The notes: generated from the sequence alone by a model not told the origin. A stretch of DNA of 64,000 nt from Lamellibrachia columna (GCA_963662155.1 OY759267.1:18829882-18893881); one strand, 5' to 3'; shown: positions 23,501 through 34,384, counted from the stretch's first letter. Translations and numbers: made by a program.

Positions 23501-26353
23501 AAGTATCTTTATTGATCCTGCATTAAAAAACATATATAACTCAGCTGAGATGCATGCAAGAACATAAATTTTTTTGTTAATTTGATTAATATGCAGGTAA
23601 TACAATTTGCTACCATACTTTTTGAAATTGTTGTAGTTGTTAATGATTTGATAATAAGAAATTAAATAATTTTCACAATATCATATTGAAAAAGTACTCT
23701 GATGTACTCGTAAAATCTGAGTACATTGAACACGAGTACGAGTGCATGACCATAATTATGAGTACGAGTATTTAAAAAATATACTAGAGTACACAAGTCC
23801 CGAGTACTTCGGCCCCAGGTCTGTAACTAGTTAATGATGTGATATTGTAAATATGTTCAGCTGTGTGTAACCGGATAGTTTCTTTCTATTTTTGTGTCAC
23901 CATTGTGGAGCTGTGGTTGTAGAGTCTACTGCGAGAGTCGACGGAGCCACTCTCATTCATCATCTTCATGCCGGAGTGGCGAGACCCACCGACAGAGGCC
24001 CTCATTCGCCTTGAGTCGAGCAGGTCAGTACCCTCAAACGTCCCTCTTCAATTAGATTATTTGATAGCCTCATTCCAAACTCATTTCACAACAGATTAAA
24101 CCTATCTACTGTTCACTAAAACATGCTGGCTTATTTGTACAGATTTTTTGTTTTGTTTTGGTGAAATAATTGGACAAAGTATTAAATTATTTTTTAATGG
24201 GTCCGATCAAACTTCAGCAAAAAAGGACAATAGTATGACAAGGCTTACCTATGGCAACAACAAGATTTTCAATAATGGTGATTACTAAAAATAATGCTAG
24301 TGGGTTAATTGCAGTGTTCTGTAGAAATTGAACTGAACGAGTTTATGATTCTGTGTGAAATATTTTTTACAACAGTCGGCCAAACCAGGGATAGTTGTAG
24401 CAGGTAACATATTTTGTGTGAAAAACTTTCAACAGACAACAGGTGGACAATATGTTCTTATTTCGGATGTCATCAGCTGGATTGCCAAAATGACAAAATA
24501 ACCCTTGTTACAAGTTACCCTGTTGCAATTAGCCCCAGTCTCCCATACATAGTCATCTCATTAATTGATCACACAACTATTTGTGGTAGTCATTGTTTGC
24601 CACTATTGCATGTAAATTTGTTACAAGTTACCCTGTTGCAATTAGCCCCAGTCTCCCATACATAGTCATCTCATCAATTGATCACACAACTATTTGTGGT
24701 AGTCATTGTTTGCCACTATTGCATGTAAATTTGTTACAAGTTACCCTGTTGCAATTAGCCCCAGTCTCCCATACATAGTCATCTCATCAATTGATCACAC
24801 AACTATTTGTGGTAGTCATTGTTTGCCACTATTGCATGTAAATTTGTTACAAGTTACCCTGTTGCAATTAGCCCCAGTCTCCCATACATAGTCATCTCAT
24901 CAATTGATCACACAACTATTTGTGGTAGTCATTGTTTGCCACTATTGCATGTAAATTTGTTACAAGTTACCCTGTTGCAATTAGCCCCAGTCTCCCATAC
25001 ATAGTCATCTCATCAATTGATCACACAACTATTTGTGGTAGTCATTGTTTGCCACTATTGCATGTAAATTTGTTACAAGTTACCCTGTTGCAATTAGCCC
25101 CAGTCTCCCCTACATAGTCATCTCATCAATTGATCACACAACTATTTGTGGTAGTCATTGTTTGCCACTATTGCATGTAAATTTGGGTTTTTATTTGCAG
25201 TAACATTGTTGAGTCAGTTAACCAGAGTAATTGTTTAATGTTTATAAATCTCGACATGTCATGATGGGTTGACAGTTTCAACCGACGTCAATTGGTGGTT
25301 CCTGCCTATGAACACATCTACCGACACGGCTTCCAACACATCTGTCCTGAGTAGGTTTCACACATTGGTGATCTATGTGTGTCGTTATATTTTAAAGTGA
25401 AACAGAAGTCATAGTTTTAGGCGCATGCACCCATAACAGCCACAAAAACATAACCACAATCAAGAATATCATGCCAGTGGTTTACTAAAACACCTTGATG
25501 AAAAAGCGGCATCTTAATTTCATGAGCTGTGCTATACTGTTAGATAACCCGAGTACATGTAGTCTTTTAATTTAATTTCACGAAATGAAAATATGTAAGC
25601 ACCTGGTCCATACCTGCCAATAGGATATGGCCATGCTGTTTGCGTTCAAACTCAACTTATGTAACATATTTTGGCCTTTGTTTACTAAACGTTCTGAATT
25701 AGCAGCTTGCTTGATTGAGAGTTTGTGTTGCTTCTGACGACCCTTTGATTTTGTTCAAAGGCACTTATTGCGGAAGTCAATTTCTTGGAATTGCCAGGCA
25801 CTTATTGGTCACCAAATAACATGTCGGCCCCCAGGAAAACAGAGATTTGACAATGTGTTCTGAAACCACTTTCAGAACACATTCGGAGAAAACCGCAGCG
25901 TTGTATTTGTGATTGCAGTTGCATATGGTCAGTTTTCGAAACCATGACTGTTTCGCTTTAAGGGTGAACAACCATGAGCAGATGATGAAGCATAATTTTT
26001 GTAACTCTGATAATAGTTGTATTTTGATCAGTTTAGTGTTAGATTTATTTCATATGATTTGCTGTGGACAGAGCTTACTTATGGAAGTTGCTTGTACCCT
26101 GTGTATTGCTATAAAGTAATCTATGCATTGCTACAAATACCCCATGCATGTCTGTAAAGTACTATGCATCACTACAAAGTAGCCTATATATTGCAGGGCT
26201 GAGATGAACATCAAGGCCGTACATGGCACTGTCATCATCTTCCTACAGAACGACGCTGGCTTTATTAAGTGGGGTCCTACGCCTGAGCGCGTCAAGGAAG
26301 TGTTGCTGGCCTACATTCCTCGCGAGTCGCCTGCACTTGTTCCTGCTCCGTGA
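9902..26353 (+). CDS. PCIF1: PCIF1 (CAPAM), mRNA cap-adjacent m6Am methyltransferase, 13 coding exons
   Basis: Exons: 9902-10291, 10853-11040, 14493-14647, 15191-15422, 15852-15954, 18181-18343, 18759-18931, 19646-19732, 20554-20738, 22188-22281, 23923-24023, 25276-25350, 26197-26353. All introns are GT-AG and phases join without stops to give 700 residues, close to the ~704 of human PCIF1. A WW domain sits at residues 89-124 (W98, W121, P124); in this family it binds the phosphorylated RNA polymerase II tail. A basic segment near 171-193 (GEKRRYSED) may be a nuclear signal. The catalytic NPPF motif is at 574-577 in exon 10, within the block [15 protein letters not shown]. The family methylates N6 of cap-adjacent 2'-O-methyladenosine using S-adenosylmethionine in the nucleus. 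The start ATG has A at -3, and the Ser/Pro/Thr-rich leader before the WW domain is longer than in vertebrates. No frameshift or missing motif is visible. Confidence 0.96.
10773..10818 (+). other. candidate alternative exon/acceptor in PCIF1 intron 1
   Basis: This 46-bp stretch has a pyrimidine-rich acceptor (TTTTTTAACTCTAG) and a consensus donor (CT then GTGAGTAT). Inclusion would shift the frame and put a TGA at the second codon into exon 2. Reading through instead reaches TAA at about 10827. The intron left between it and exon 2 would be only 34 bp, which argues against simple cassette splicing. Confidence 0.25.
11041..12371. other. PCIF1 intron 2, first part
   Basis: Contains an (AT)n run at about 11548-11580, diverged relatives of the downstream 82-bp repeat (TTTATTGGGACAGACAGTGTGACATTGTC-like, 11055-11160), and an inverted pair around 11960 and 12090 (GCGAATTC motifs, AAACACATTTAATCA) that suggests a small hairpin MITE at about 11940-12120. 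No exon could be supported. Confidence 0.45.
12372..12942. repeat. 82-bp tandem repeat in PCIF1 intron 2
   Basis: About six to seven copies of an 82-bp unit beginning GATTTGTTGTCTTTATTGTG and containing GGAACAGGCAGCAAGACCTT. Copies are nearly identical apart from AAG/ATG variants and one partial copy near 12440, so the array is probably young. Confidence 0.92.
12955..14026 (-). mobile_element. hAT (Charlie/ZBED-like) transposon relic
   Basis: Ends are CAGCAGTTCCCAACC on the left and, reverse-complemented, TAGCGGTTCACACCC on the right. The flanks CTCTAAAG (12947-12954) and TTCTAAAG (14027-14034) are an 8-bp duplication with one change. On the minus strand, broken frames encode [18 protein letters not shown] around 13470 and a C-terminal piece with STYLCE, a stop, then GFSAM near 13110-13190. 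These match the VKAFxRKL region and the STYLCExGFS dimerisation motif of Charlie-type hAT transposases. Stops and frameshifts make it inactive. Confidence 0.82.
14700..15010 (+). repeat. interspersed repeat, diverged copy (family A)
   Basis: Shares CATCTAGCATCCAGTATGGC, GGATCTAACGACAAAAGTCA and ATTCTTTTGATTATTT with the better copies at 31190-31620 and 61955-62330. Lies in PCIF1 intron 3. Confidence 0.55.
15955..17315. other. PCIF1 intron 5, first part
   Basis: A few degenerate ~28-bp units (TTCATGTACCAACAACA-like) lie at 16125-16235. Otherwise unique sequence with no supportable exon. Confidence 0.4.
17316..17440 (+). mobile_element. SINE 3' half, + orientation
   Basis: Runs from TTGTCTTCGTGCAGTAATTG to the tail GTGAAGTGTAAAGCGCTCTG. 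It matches 28500-28640 closely along its length. It has no tRNA-like head next to it on this strand. Confidence 0.75.
17530..17795 (-). mobile_element. tRNA-derived SINE, minus orientation
   Basis: On the minus strand a tRNA-like head carries an A-box-like GGTGGTGGAGCAGTTAGAAT and a B box GGTTCGAATC about 45 bp later. A body with GTTCACCCCCCATTGCCACA and CAGCTATATAAATGAGTATC follows, then a separate tail piece (GAAGTGTAAAGTGTTCTGAA). Internal A and B boxes are the RNA polymerase III promoter of tRNA-type SINEs. It is not a functional tRNA gene. Its tail faces that of the + copy at 17316-17440. Confidence 0.75.
19061..19162 (+). pseudogene. L2/CR1-type LINE ORF2 C-terminal scrap
   Basis: An open stretch ending in TGA encodes [20 protein letters not shown] and then a Leu-rich end. 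This fits the LWNSLPxxLRxAxSLxxFK...L ending of non-LTR retrotransposon reverse transcriptase ORFs. It is only ~33 codons long, in PCIF1 intron 7. Confidence 0.6.
20739..22187. other. PCIF1 intron 9
   Basis: Mostly AT-rich unique sequence. I see no element with clear ends and no extra exon. Confidence 0.4.
22779..23823. mobile_element. non-autonomous hAT element with GAGTACGAGTA subterminal arrays
   Basis: The left end starts CAAACCTGTGGTCGAGTAC and the right end, reverse-complemented, starts CAGACCTGGGGCCGAAGTAC. The flanks CATCTAGT and TAACTAGT match at 6 of 8 positions. Many GAGTAC/GAGTA motifs cluster in the first ~140 bp and last ~140 bp, as expected for subterminal transposase-binding sites of hAT elements. 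The 0.75-kb AT-rich interior has no coding capacity. Lies in PCIF1 intron 10. Confidence 0.75.
24085..24330 (+). repeat. interspersed repeat family A, partial
   Basis: CCTATCTACTGTTCACTAAA, ACATGCTGGCTTATTTGTAC and GACAAAGTATTAAATTA align with the start of the 31190 copy. The downstream half is not recognisable. Confidence 0.5.
24507..25185. repeat. 113-bp tandem repeat, six copies
   Basis: Six copies of a 113-bp unit beginning TTACAAGTTACCCTGTTGCA and containing CAATTGATCACACAACTATT. Copies differ at only one or two positions (TTAATT in the first, CCCCTAC in the last), so the array is recent. It lies in PCIF1 intron 11. The repeated 61-residue open frames are artefacts. Confidence 0.96.
25396..25700 (+). 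mobile_element. partial copy of the TTAA-flanked MITE
   Basis: Starts right after TTAA (25392-25395) with AGTGAAACAGAAGTCATAGT and shares GCATGCACC, CAAGAATATCATGCCAGTGG and TTTACTAAAA with the left arm at 4581. The matching right arm is not found. Near its end is CTCAACTTATGTAACATATT, shared with 4905 and 32990. Confidence 0.65.
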
Positions 26354-28300
26354 AACTCGCAACAACTGAAGTGAAACCAAAACTAAAAGTGAAACTGAAT
26401 TCAGTTGTGGATTTCAGTCTGGAGAACGTGACAGACAGATTGGCGGATATTGGAGATATCGAAAGTGATAATGAAACTTGAAATTAATGACAAACTGAAA
26501 GCTGCATTACAAAATGAAAGTGGCTTTATGTCAAATTGAATTGTAGAAGTTGAACATGGTGTGAAGTTGTCAAGACAATGTAAAACGGCAATGGAATGGA
26601 CAGTTATATTTTTTAAATGACTTCACTGACCTAGACACATGGATGTGGCGGAAGGCTGGTCAGTGCCTGTCTATGGCTGTGGTGGAATGATTGCAGCTAT
26701 GCTGACCACCGCTGACCACCACTGACCTGTGGCCAAGAGGAAGCTAGCTACAAGGGACAAAGAGCTCTTGCAGTGGTGACAGAGAGTTCTTGCAGCAGTG
26801 TGTGTGTGTGTGTGTGCGTGCGTGCGTGCGTGTGCAGATTCATTGGCCTGATTGTGGTGTTTGCAATGGGGTGGAAGAGGGATGTACATAGGGGGTAGGT
26901 AGGAAATTAACTGTGGTGCTTATTAGACTCATTAGAGTGCATGTAGCCGTGATTTCTATCTAGATGTTTGGCTTCCATAGACGGGAGATTTTATTGTTTT
27001 GTTTGTATCTCCAATCTGTGGTGGTGAACTGAAAACAAACTAACTTATGCAGTCAGTGAATTTCTCTCCAGCCTCAATATACTATCATCCTCATTCTTTC
27101 TGCTTGGTTCAAATCAATATTTTGTTCATCTTGCAAACTAGATACGTTTCAATTTGGTACATCTGCGTTTTTATTCATCCTAAACGTGCAGCCGCTGGTT
27201 CTTCGTGGTGCTATGAAATTTATCTAGTATTTTATGGAACAGACTAGATCACCAGGTGAAAAAGCAATTAAAGATTATATTTTTATTGCACTCCTTCGAA
27301 ATTAAATTAAATTTTGAGCAAATCTGTGTCCGACCATCAGTGACAATTTATTTCCCGAAAGCTAAGAACTGGATGCGCATAATATCATTGGTTAAAACAG
27401 CAACTGACAAATGCACTCTTGAATATGTCGAACTGCCAGGTACTGATATACAGAGTAGCCCCTGGCTCGAGTGGAGAGTCACAACCACACTTTGTTGTTT
27501 TTAGTATTGGAATGTTAAGATGAACACGTTAGTTATGATTAGTTGGGTGTGATGCCATTGTTGATTGCCTTTGCTGTAGTAATCATGAGTCAAATAATAA
27601 TAATATGGTACAAAGTTGAACAAGTTAATGAAGATTGTAGTTTCTTCGTTAAGAATTTAAACCACCTTCTTGAAATGTATTGTAGAAAATGCATAGTGTT
27701 ATATGATGACTGGGAGCTTCCGATGTGTTTTAATATTAACTCTGCGTGGCATTATGTTCCGACGTAATCACATGGATCGATTGCTGTCACTTGCCAAACT
27801 GTCAAATGTTGATTTCTGCATCTGTAGCATTTATGTAGACGTAACGTTGGAAGCTGAACGGCTGAAATGTTCTCTTCCCGGGTGGTATGGCCATATGTTC
27901 AGTGTTATTATTGTAAATATATGCATGCTGTGGTTTGCTTTGTTAGCCCATTAACTGTAGTACATTGTCAGGTATTTAGGTGTGGTTGTTGTGATTTTAG
28001 CAAAGCCAAATTTTTATGACTGTTGACACTTTTGACATATGGTTACGCGTCTTCCTCAGGATCCAATGATGACATGTACGGATTACTGTAAGTTCAGAAA
28101 TGAAGAAAGAATGGTCAGGACAGAGAACGGGACACAGGCTAAGAGGGATTGGAAGGAGAGGCTAAGGGTGCAGACTAGGGAGAGGAAGATTTAAAAATAA
28201 GATATAATATCGACGTCAGTTTTCCATGCAGCTGGTTTCTTATTTTGTTTTTATTTCTTTCTGTTACCACCAGGGGGGACGTGGTTGCACTCAATCTCAT
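26354..28300. other. PCIF1 3' UTR and following DNA
   Basis: Begins at the PCIF1 stop codon. It includes a short (TG)n/(CGTG)n run at 26797-26835. No AATAAA appears in the first 2.5 kb; the first are near 28985 and 31060, while ATTAAA occurs near 27266. The 3' end cannot be fixed. Short open frames at 27256-27954 are unsupported. Confidence 0.4.
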
Positions 28301-28304
28301 CAAC

Positions 28305-28645
28305 ACAGTGTTGTTTGGTTGTTAAGGCGCCATCTGTGGGGCACTGTGGCATTGTTAGAACATCGGAATCTCAATCGAGAGAACCTGGTTTTGAATTCTC
28401 TTGCTGCCATTTCGAAGCTTGGGGTTTTCGTTCACAACATATTTCTCCAGTTCACTCGGCTGTATAAATGAATGCCTGGCTATTGACAGTGGTGGATATC
28501 ATATGTGAACAAAATTGTCTTTGTGCAGTAATTGCAGTGTGGCTGAATGTTTCCCAGAGAAGTTGAGGCGGTGTTGGAATGAACAGGTTTGCCGGGGGGG
28601 TGAAGTGTAAAGCGCTTTGAACAGTCTTACGCACCTTTACGTTTA
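28305..28645 (+). mobile_element. full-length tRNA-derived SINE
   Basis: The head (28310-28415) contains GCACTGTGGCATTGTTAGAA and a decayed B box (GGTTTTGAATTC). The body has GTTCACTCGGCTGTATAAAT, and the 3' part runs from TTGTCTTTGTGCAGTAATTG to GTGAAGTGTAAAGCGCTTTG. It colinearly joins the pieces found separately at 17316-17440 and 17530-17795. Confidence 0.75.
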
Positions 28646-29240
28646 TCTGGCATTGAATTATGCAGTTGGTCAACAGTCAACAAAATTTGGTGGTGTTAAA
28701 AGAACAACATAATTGATTTAATGTATATCTGATTCACAGACAGTAGTGTACCATGCATGTATCATTGCAGTAGCCTGCATTTATATAAGCTACAACTACA
28801 TACAAGACAAGTGGATATACAGTGTATTTCTCTAGAACAAAAAGGTGTTATTTCATTTGGCAAGATGTAATTATTTTCTTAGAGACCAAAATGAAACAAC
28901 ATTTTTGTATTGGCACTGGTCATTGATTTCCAAGGGGCTAGGTTATATTGGGGGGTGAAAACTGTCCATACATACAGATTATCAAATAAATGTATTATTA
29001 CTTTGGTTTAAAGGTAATTATTGCCGTCATCTAACAATGGAAAGAGTTTGGAAAGCAAATTGTACGTGGCCAGTTCAGTGACAGAAAATAATTTCTTGCT
29101 TCTGTCACAGACATTACTATCTTGGTTTGTGTAGCTAAAATATGAAACCAGAAAATCAGCTGACCATCCACTACCTGTTGTTTTATTGAAGAGGACGTCA
29201 AGATTCACTCATTTACTTTGTCAATGACAAAACTTCACCA

Positions 29241-29435
29241 GGGGCTGGTTTCACGAAGCTTTCGTTCCATATGAAGGAATTAGTTTGGATGTTTGACGAA
29301 AATCTCCGAACAATCGTCGTAAACACGAAGAGCATTATGAACAATTGTACGTAATTTCGAACTACAAAGGTTTCGTGAATTGAGAACCTTCTAGTGAAGG
29401 TTTGTATGGTACGAATGCTTTGTGAAACCAGCCCC
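29241..29435. mobile_element. short MITE with GGGGCTGGTTTCAC inverted ends
   Basis: The left end is GGGGCTGGTTTCACGAAGCT; the right end, reverse-complemented, is GGGGCTGGTTTCACAAAGCA, with similarity continuing through TTCGT and CCATA. The ~195-bp unit has no coding capacity. The target duplication is unclear, possibly the trinucleotide CAG. Similar termini are widespread in marine invertebrates (general knowledge). Confidence 0.7.
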
Positions 29436-29439
29436 AGGT

Positions 29440-31185
29440 CAGACAACTCGGACTACACAAACTAGTATCGAAGTGGTTGCACACACTTCTCTATTGAGGG
29501 TAATGACTATGTAAGACAATTTGGGTTTACAACCATCCTATGCATCTTGTTCCAAGTCCACCTATTGTCTTTGGTTTATTTTCTTTCATCGCTACAAGTG
29601 TTCTCCATTAACCTGTAGTTTTAAAAACAAATTAAACAAACCAATAAACTTACCTCCGTCAAGGATGTATATTACCACTAATCAATTTTAAATTAATAAT
29701 TATAACCTATAATAGTTGTATCTGAATCACCTTGGGTTAAATAATCAACTACACCCAGAATAAACCATGTAACAGCAAATTAGTTATAATGGAAATAAGC
29801 TACCACATATCTACCTCGTTTGTCTGCAATATGTACAGAGTTCTCTTTTGTGTACATAGAAATGATGGTTGGAGAAAAGTGTATGTCAAACATACATGCC
29901 GATTTAAAAATTATTTTATTAGTTTTGGATTTTTTGTAAAGATAACAACATGACATTTCAATGACTCGTCCGGCCGTCTTGGTCACCTGGTGGTGCCGAT
30001 AGTCATTGCTCTGGAAACAGGCTTGTCAACTCGTAGATGGCGCAAGTTTTTCCACATAAATTTTCACGTGAACAAAATTGGCTTATTGAAAGATACTGGC
30101 TTTTATGCATAAGTTGCTTCAGAATGTTGTATTGAGCAAGCTTGCATTAAATGTGGAATATTTAATGCAACGAAATGGTAATTTACACATTATATGTTAT
30201 GCACCATTTGAATTAATTGTTCTGCACGCATACGTCTATATATAACGATATACTGGCATTTATTGCAGTGGACATCAAACCGCGCAGGACAGCATAAATC
30301 ACCACAGACAATGTATTACTAGTACCAATTACCCATGTAATAATATGCAGTAGGATACTTTTTTTTATCTAGTTGTGTAGTTTCAGTGGTAATTTGCATT
30401 AAACTGACTGTATTTTTGTGTGTGAAAGGTAGTATGCAGTTTTGACTGCAGTTAACTTCAGAGGCAGCAATATTTTATGGGGGCTGGGGTGGTGGTGTAT
30501 GGTGGAAGTTCGCCTGTGGTTCGTGGTTGACTCCATCGGGTTGTCTGGTGTGTGCATGGCTGGTTTCCATGCAAAAGTTGACAAAATTGCTTGTTTTAGT
30601 GATTTGTTCAACTAGCTGGATTAAAACTGTTACTTTGGTGTGACAAACAGCTTACATAGTAAAAATGTTGTGAACTGTGTAACCTTTTCTTTTAATGATG
30701 TAAAACGTTAGTGGACACGTGATGGTTTATTGGCGCCCCACGTTTGTGTCGCTTTTTATACCAAGCATTTACCCGAGTTTATAAATTCGTAAGTTACGAC
30801 ACTTTAGACCTTGCTTTCTGTGAAGGCCTTACCTTGCAGGCCAGCCGAAAGAATTTTTTTATTAATTTTTGTTATACTCTGTTTATTGTTGATCTGAGTA
30901 ACGTTGGATAAAATAATCTTAACCTGTGTGTGTGTGTGTGTGCTATGGCAAAAGCAGTGCTTCATGTTTTAGCATTTGCTGTGTTCCTTGATATGTTGTT
31001 ATTGTTATAATTCAAGGATAGATTGTATTTAGTTTAGGCAAGAAGTTTGTTGGTGCTAGAATAAAATCATGGGTCTGTGCTTGTGAGGATTAATTTGTGT
31101 AGTAACACTGGAAGTTTGGTCTGCAGTTTAAAGATGCATCCTTTATTCGTTTATTTGCTAGTCTAATTTTTTTTTATTAATTTAA
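29440..31185. other. no recognisable gene
   Basis: AT-rich unique sequence with a short (TG)n run near 30925. No exon or element is supported. Confidence 0.35.
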
Positions 31186-31189
31186 AAAA

Positions 31190-31620
31190 AAACCAAACCT
31201 ACCTAGTATCCACTGCAACATGTTAGCTTGTTTGTGCAACTTTTATATGTAATTTTTGTGAAATCATCAGACAAACTATTAAATTACTTAATGCTTGTTC
31301 AAGCATTAGGTGAAGTGAAAGTTGAAATGCTGAGAAATCATGATTTTCACCCTTGGTGAAATTTCGTAACTTTGTCATGTGATTGGCAAGAGGATTGAAG
31401 TCATGCCCATGATTGGCATTGACTCGTACAGTGCTTACTAGTTTGGATATCCACTATTTTGATCCTTACCAGATCTAACTACTGAAGTCGATTCTTTTGA
31501 TGATTTGAGAAAAAAATTGGCGTTTTTTATTAAACAGACTATGCACATTACTTAAACTAGTCACACATTACACATATGGACATAAATGAACTGGATTCGC
31601 AATGGGCTGAACCATTTGAG
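31190..31620 (+). repeat. interspersed repeat family A, good copy
   Basis: About 80% identical by eye to the reverse complement of 61955-62330 from ACCTACCTAGTATCCACTGC to GATTCTTTTGATGATTTGAG. Both contain the palindrome AATGCTTGTTCAAGCATT and the blocks AAATTTCGTAACTTTGTCAT and TTTGGATATCCACTATTTTG. No terminal inverted repeat or coding capacity is obvious; class unknown. Confidence 0.75.
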
Positions 31621-32795
31621 GTAGCAGCTTTAATCTGCACATTATGGTACCTGTACCATCAGCACAATTTGCTGATGAAAAATAATGATTTAGTTATTTA
31701 TTTCTGTTAACATCCTGAGCAAACACAATTGCATACAATGTAACATTGGATTCACACACAATAGAACATGGAACTGCAGTATTCACACACAATAGAACAT
31801 GGAACTGCAGTAGAAATGAACGAGGTCTGCCTCATGCGATGTTTGAAAAATCACTGTTTCATTTAATTAATGGTTCTAAGAAAAGTCAACCTTTTATACA
31901 CTATTATAAATGGACTTAAATTATTGGGTTTGACTATAAAATTACTTGTGTGCATTAAATTGTAGAAACTATTGGATGGGTAATGGGTACGGAGCTTTTC
32001 TGACCTGAAAGAAAGTTGGTTAAGCATCAAAACTGCATTTAACAAGACTAAAATACCACAATTTGGGCAGTAGAAAGCACTGCCTTTATAACAGTAGTAA
32101 CATTATCCATGTGTATATATATTGTCCAGTTTCATCTAAGGAATTGCTTTAATATGACTATCGTAGTAAGTTATATTTTAGTACCTACTGAATGCATTTC
32201 TCCAGACTTGTAATAGCACCTCATGTATGCACCATGGCTGGTTATACTGGGTACTGTGAGATATATACATTACTTGGCGAGTGTACTTGCCTGTATGAAA
32301 GAGCTAGAGCTGTTGGTTTGTAGCATATGCTAAGTAGGACTTGTTGTCAGATGTGTGTCCAGTGTACAGTTTGACACAATACTGTGACAAATGTGCAAAT
32401 GTTTGTTCCTGTGGTGTTTTTTGTAATAGTTTTCATAACACAGTTATGATACTAGAGTATCGAAGGTACTAGTTATTAACTAGTTTCTACATTTGGATGT
32501 AGAACTTATGTTGCATGCCACTATATATTATGTACGGCAGAGTTTGACATTACATAATGCCTTCGCTGGACACTCAGACAAATATTGAGCTTGCTTGCCA
32601 AGCACTGACGAAAAACACTGAGCAATGTTGTGCTTTATCATAGTGTGCAAACGGTGTGAGCCACAGATCGTATGGCTATTATGCAGCACATATGGTATAA
32701 TTTTATGGAAACACTGTAGAATTTGACTTTTCAGCACTTAGTGGAGTTTGGAAGTATTTGGCCTGTGATGCTCTATGTGTTTACTTTGTGTCCAG
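31621..32795. other. no recognisable gene
   Basis: Contains a short direct duplication at 31750-31810 (ATTCACACACAATAGAACAT twice). Otherwise unremarkable AT-rich DNA. Confidence 0.35.
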
Positions 32796-32934
32796 GTTAT
32801 AAACATCGTAACAACTTACGGACTTTGCGTTGTCTTGGGCTGCTATATGGGGTTACGTTCGACCTGATGTAACATTGAGGGGCAGACTGGGGACATTTAA
32901 AGAGGGGCAGACTGGAACAAATGAAAATAGTTGT

Positions 32935-33160
32935 ATACTCCTCTACTTGCCAATAGTATTTGACCATGCTATTTTCATCTACACTCAACTTATGTAATAT
33001 ATGTTGGCCTTTGTTTACTAAACAGTCCTCTTTCTGACATAACATACCATTTGATTTAGACTGCATTGGTTCTGTGTATACCTGCAATGGTTAATATGTC
33101 ACACGGTAGTCTAGGTTACCCGATTTCACAGAACTTTTGTTTCTCTTTTATTGACAATAG
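32935..33160 (-). mobile_element. partial copy of the TTAA-type MITE
   Basis: Shares CACTCAACTTATGTAATATA, TGTTGGCCTTTGTTTACTAA and CTAGGTTACCCGATTTCACA, then an end (AACTTTTGTTTCTCTTTTAT) resembling the terminus at 4581 in reverse complement. The other end is not found. Confidence 0.5.
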
Positions 33161-34110
33161 CCAATCTAAGTTTCATTGGAATGATGAACTGACCTCTAAC
33201 TAATTGTCTCAGTACACGTAATATATATCCTTAGCTAAATTTGGGCAAAAAGATCGCACCCTATCAAGTATTATGAAACAATAACAAAGGTCTCGGGTAA
33301 AATATTGTATTAAGTGAATAATGCCCAGTTCATGAACTTATCTTTTCCTGCACAATGTCAATGTTTTGTTAATTGATGTTAGCTCTAGTAACCTTGTTAC
33401 CTGTGGAATAAATGAACATCTCTGGTTTCCTATTATTTCCATCCTGATTTTCCGGAGGGTGATGGACTGAACAATCTATCAAAAGTTGGCGATGAGATGA
33501 AAAAGGTTGGGAAATACTGATTTAAGCCCTGATAAACTAATGAAAGTGTCCCAAAGACGTGTAAATAATGGTGGAATGCTAGGTCAGTGTTGTGTTTGCG
33601 CGTCGTCGTGGAAGAGCATGTAAAGGCCGGTATACACACACCAACGTTTAGTTGCCAACAGTTTGTCTACCGACCAATAAATAGTCGGTAAGTACACATC
33701 GGACCTGGATAACACAAGACTCCAACAACAAACAACATTACTGTACGGATATATCATCCTTTCTTCTGTTGTACTTTGTAAATTCGTTCCTCCTACTGTG
33801 TGCTGCAAACTCACTGCCCACTTCCTGTGCATTGATCGGTGTGTTATCATAATCGAGAGAGGAAGAATCGTTTCCTCTGGCACAGGAACTGTCTGTATTG
33901 CTATGTGTAGCCTACATAGGCCAATCACATTTGGGTTTTTGTACACCAAATTTGATAATTTAGTTTGTCCTCCTTCGTCAGCGTCGCCGCCGCACGTTCG
34001 TTGCCATTAGAGGGCAGCCATCGTCGCCTACGACGTTATCACGGTCTTGTCTTGTAGTAATACTGGCCAACACTCCTATGGAGTCAAACGGTCAGGGTTG
34101 GGTGCGCATG
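33161..34110. other. no recognisable gene
   Basis: Includes a possible hAT scrap near 33510 (GGTTGGGAAATACTGATTTA). Open frames on both strands at 33584-34010 have no domain signal. Confidence 0.35.
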
Positions 34111-34114
34111 CTAT

Positions 34115-34375
34115 TTAGTCATGTTTGTTTGGGACTAAGTGTGTGAGAGCTTGCTTAAATTGCTGTGGTTCTGTGATGCTGGCTATTGCGTCTGGTAATG
34201 AATTCCAATCTTTTATTGTTCGGGGAAAACAATAAAATTTGTATCGGTTCTTGCTCGCGTGTATGGTGTTGAAGGCTTTGCTATTTAGATGCAGTGAGTG
34301 GCGTTTGATGGGTTGGAGGAGGTTTGCGAGAGGCAATGATAGATGACTGTGGATGGCTTTGTGAAATATGGTGAG
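34115..34375 (-). pseudogene. non-LTR retrotransposon reverse transcriptase, C-terminal remnant
   Basis: The minus-strand frame includes ASKNRYKFYCFPRTIKDWNS then LPDAIASITEPQQFKQAL. This is the conserved YxxSFFPRTIxDWNxLPxxv...sFKxxL ending of LINE ORF2 (jockey/CR1-like clades). The upstream part, RLTIFHKAIHSHLSL, continues in another frame, so a frameshift splits it. A 5'-truncated dead copy. Confidence 0.78.
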
Positions 34376-34384
34376 CCGGTCGCC

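Noticed and set aside
24507..25185. CRISPR-like array
   Set aside because: Units are directly adjacent 113-bp copies without unique spacers, and the genome is eukaryotic.
27256..27954. Series of 60-83 residue + strand frames after PCIF1
   Set aside because: No domain, no splice signals, AT-rich composition like the surrounding 3' region.
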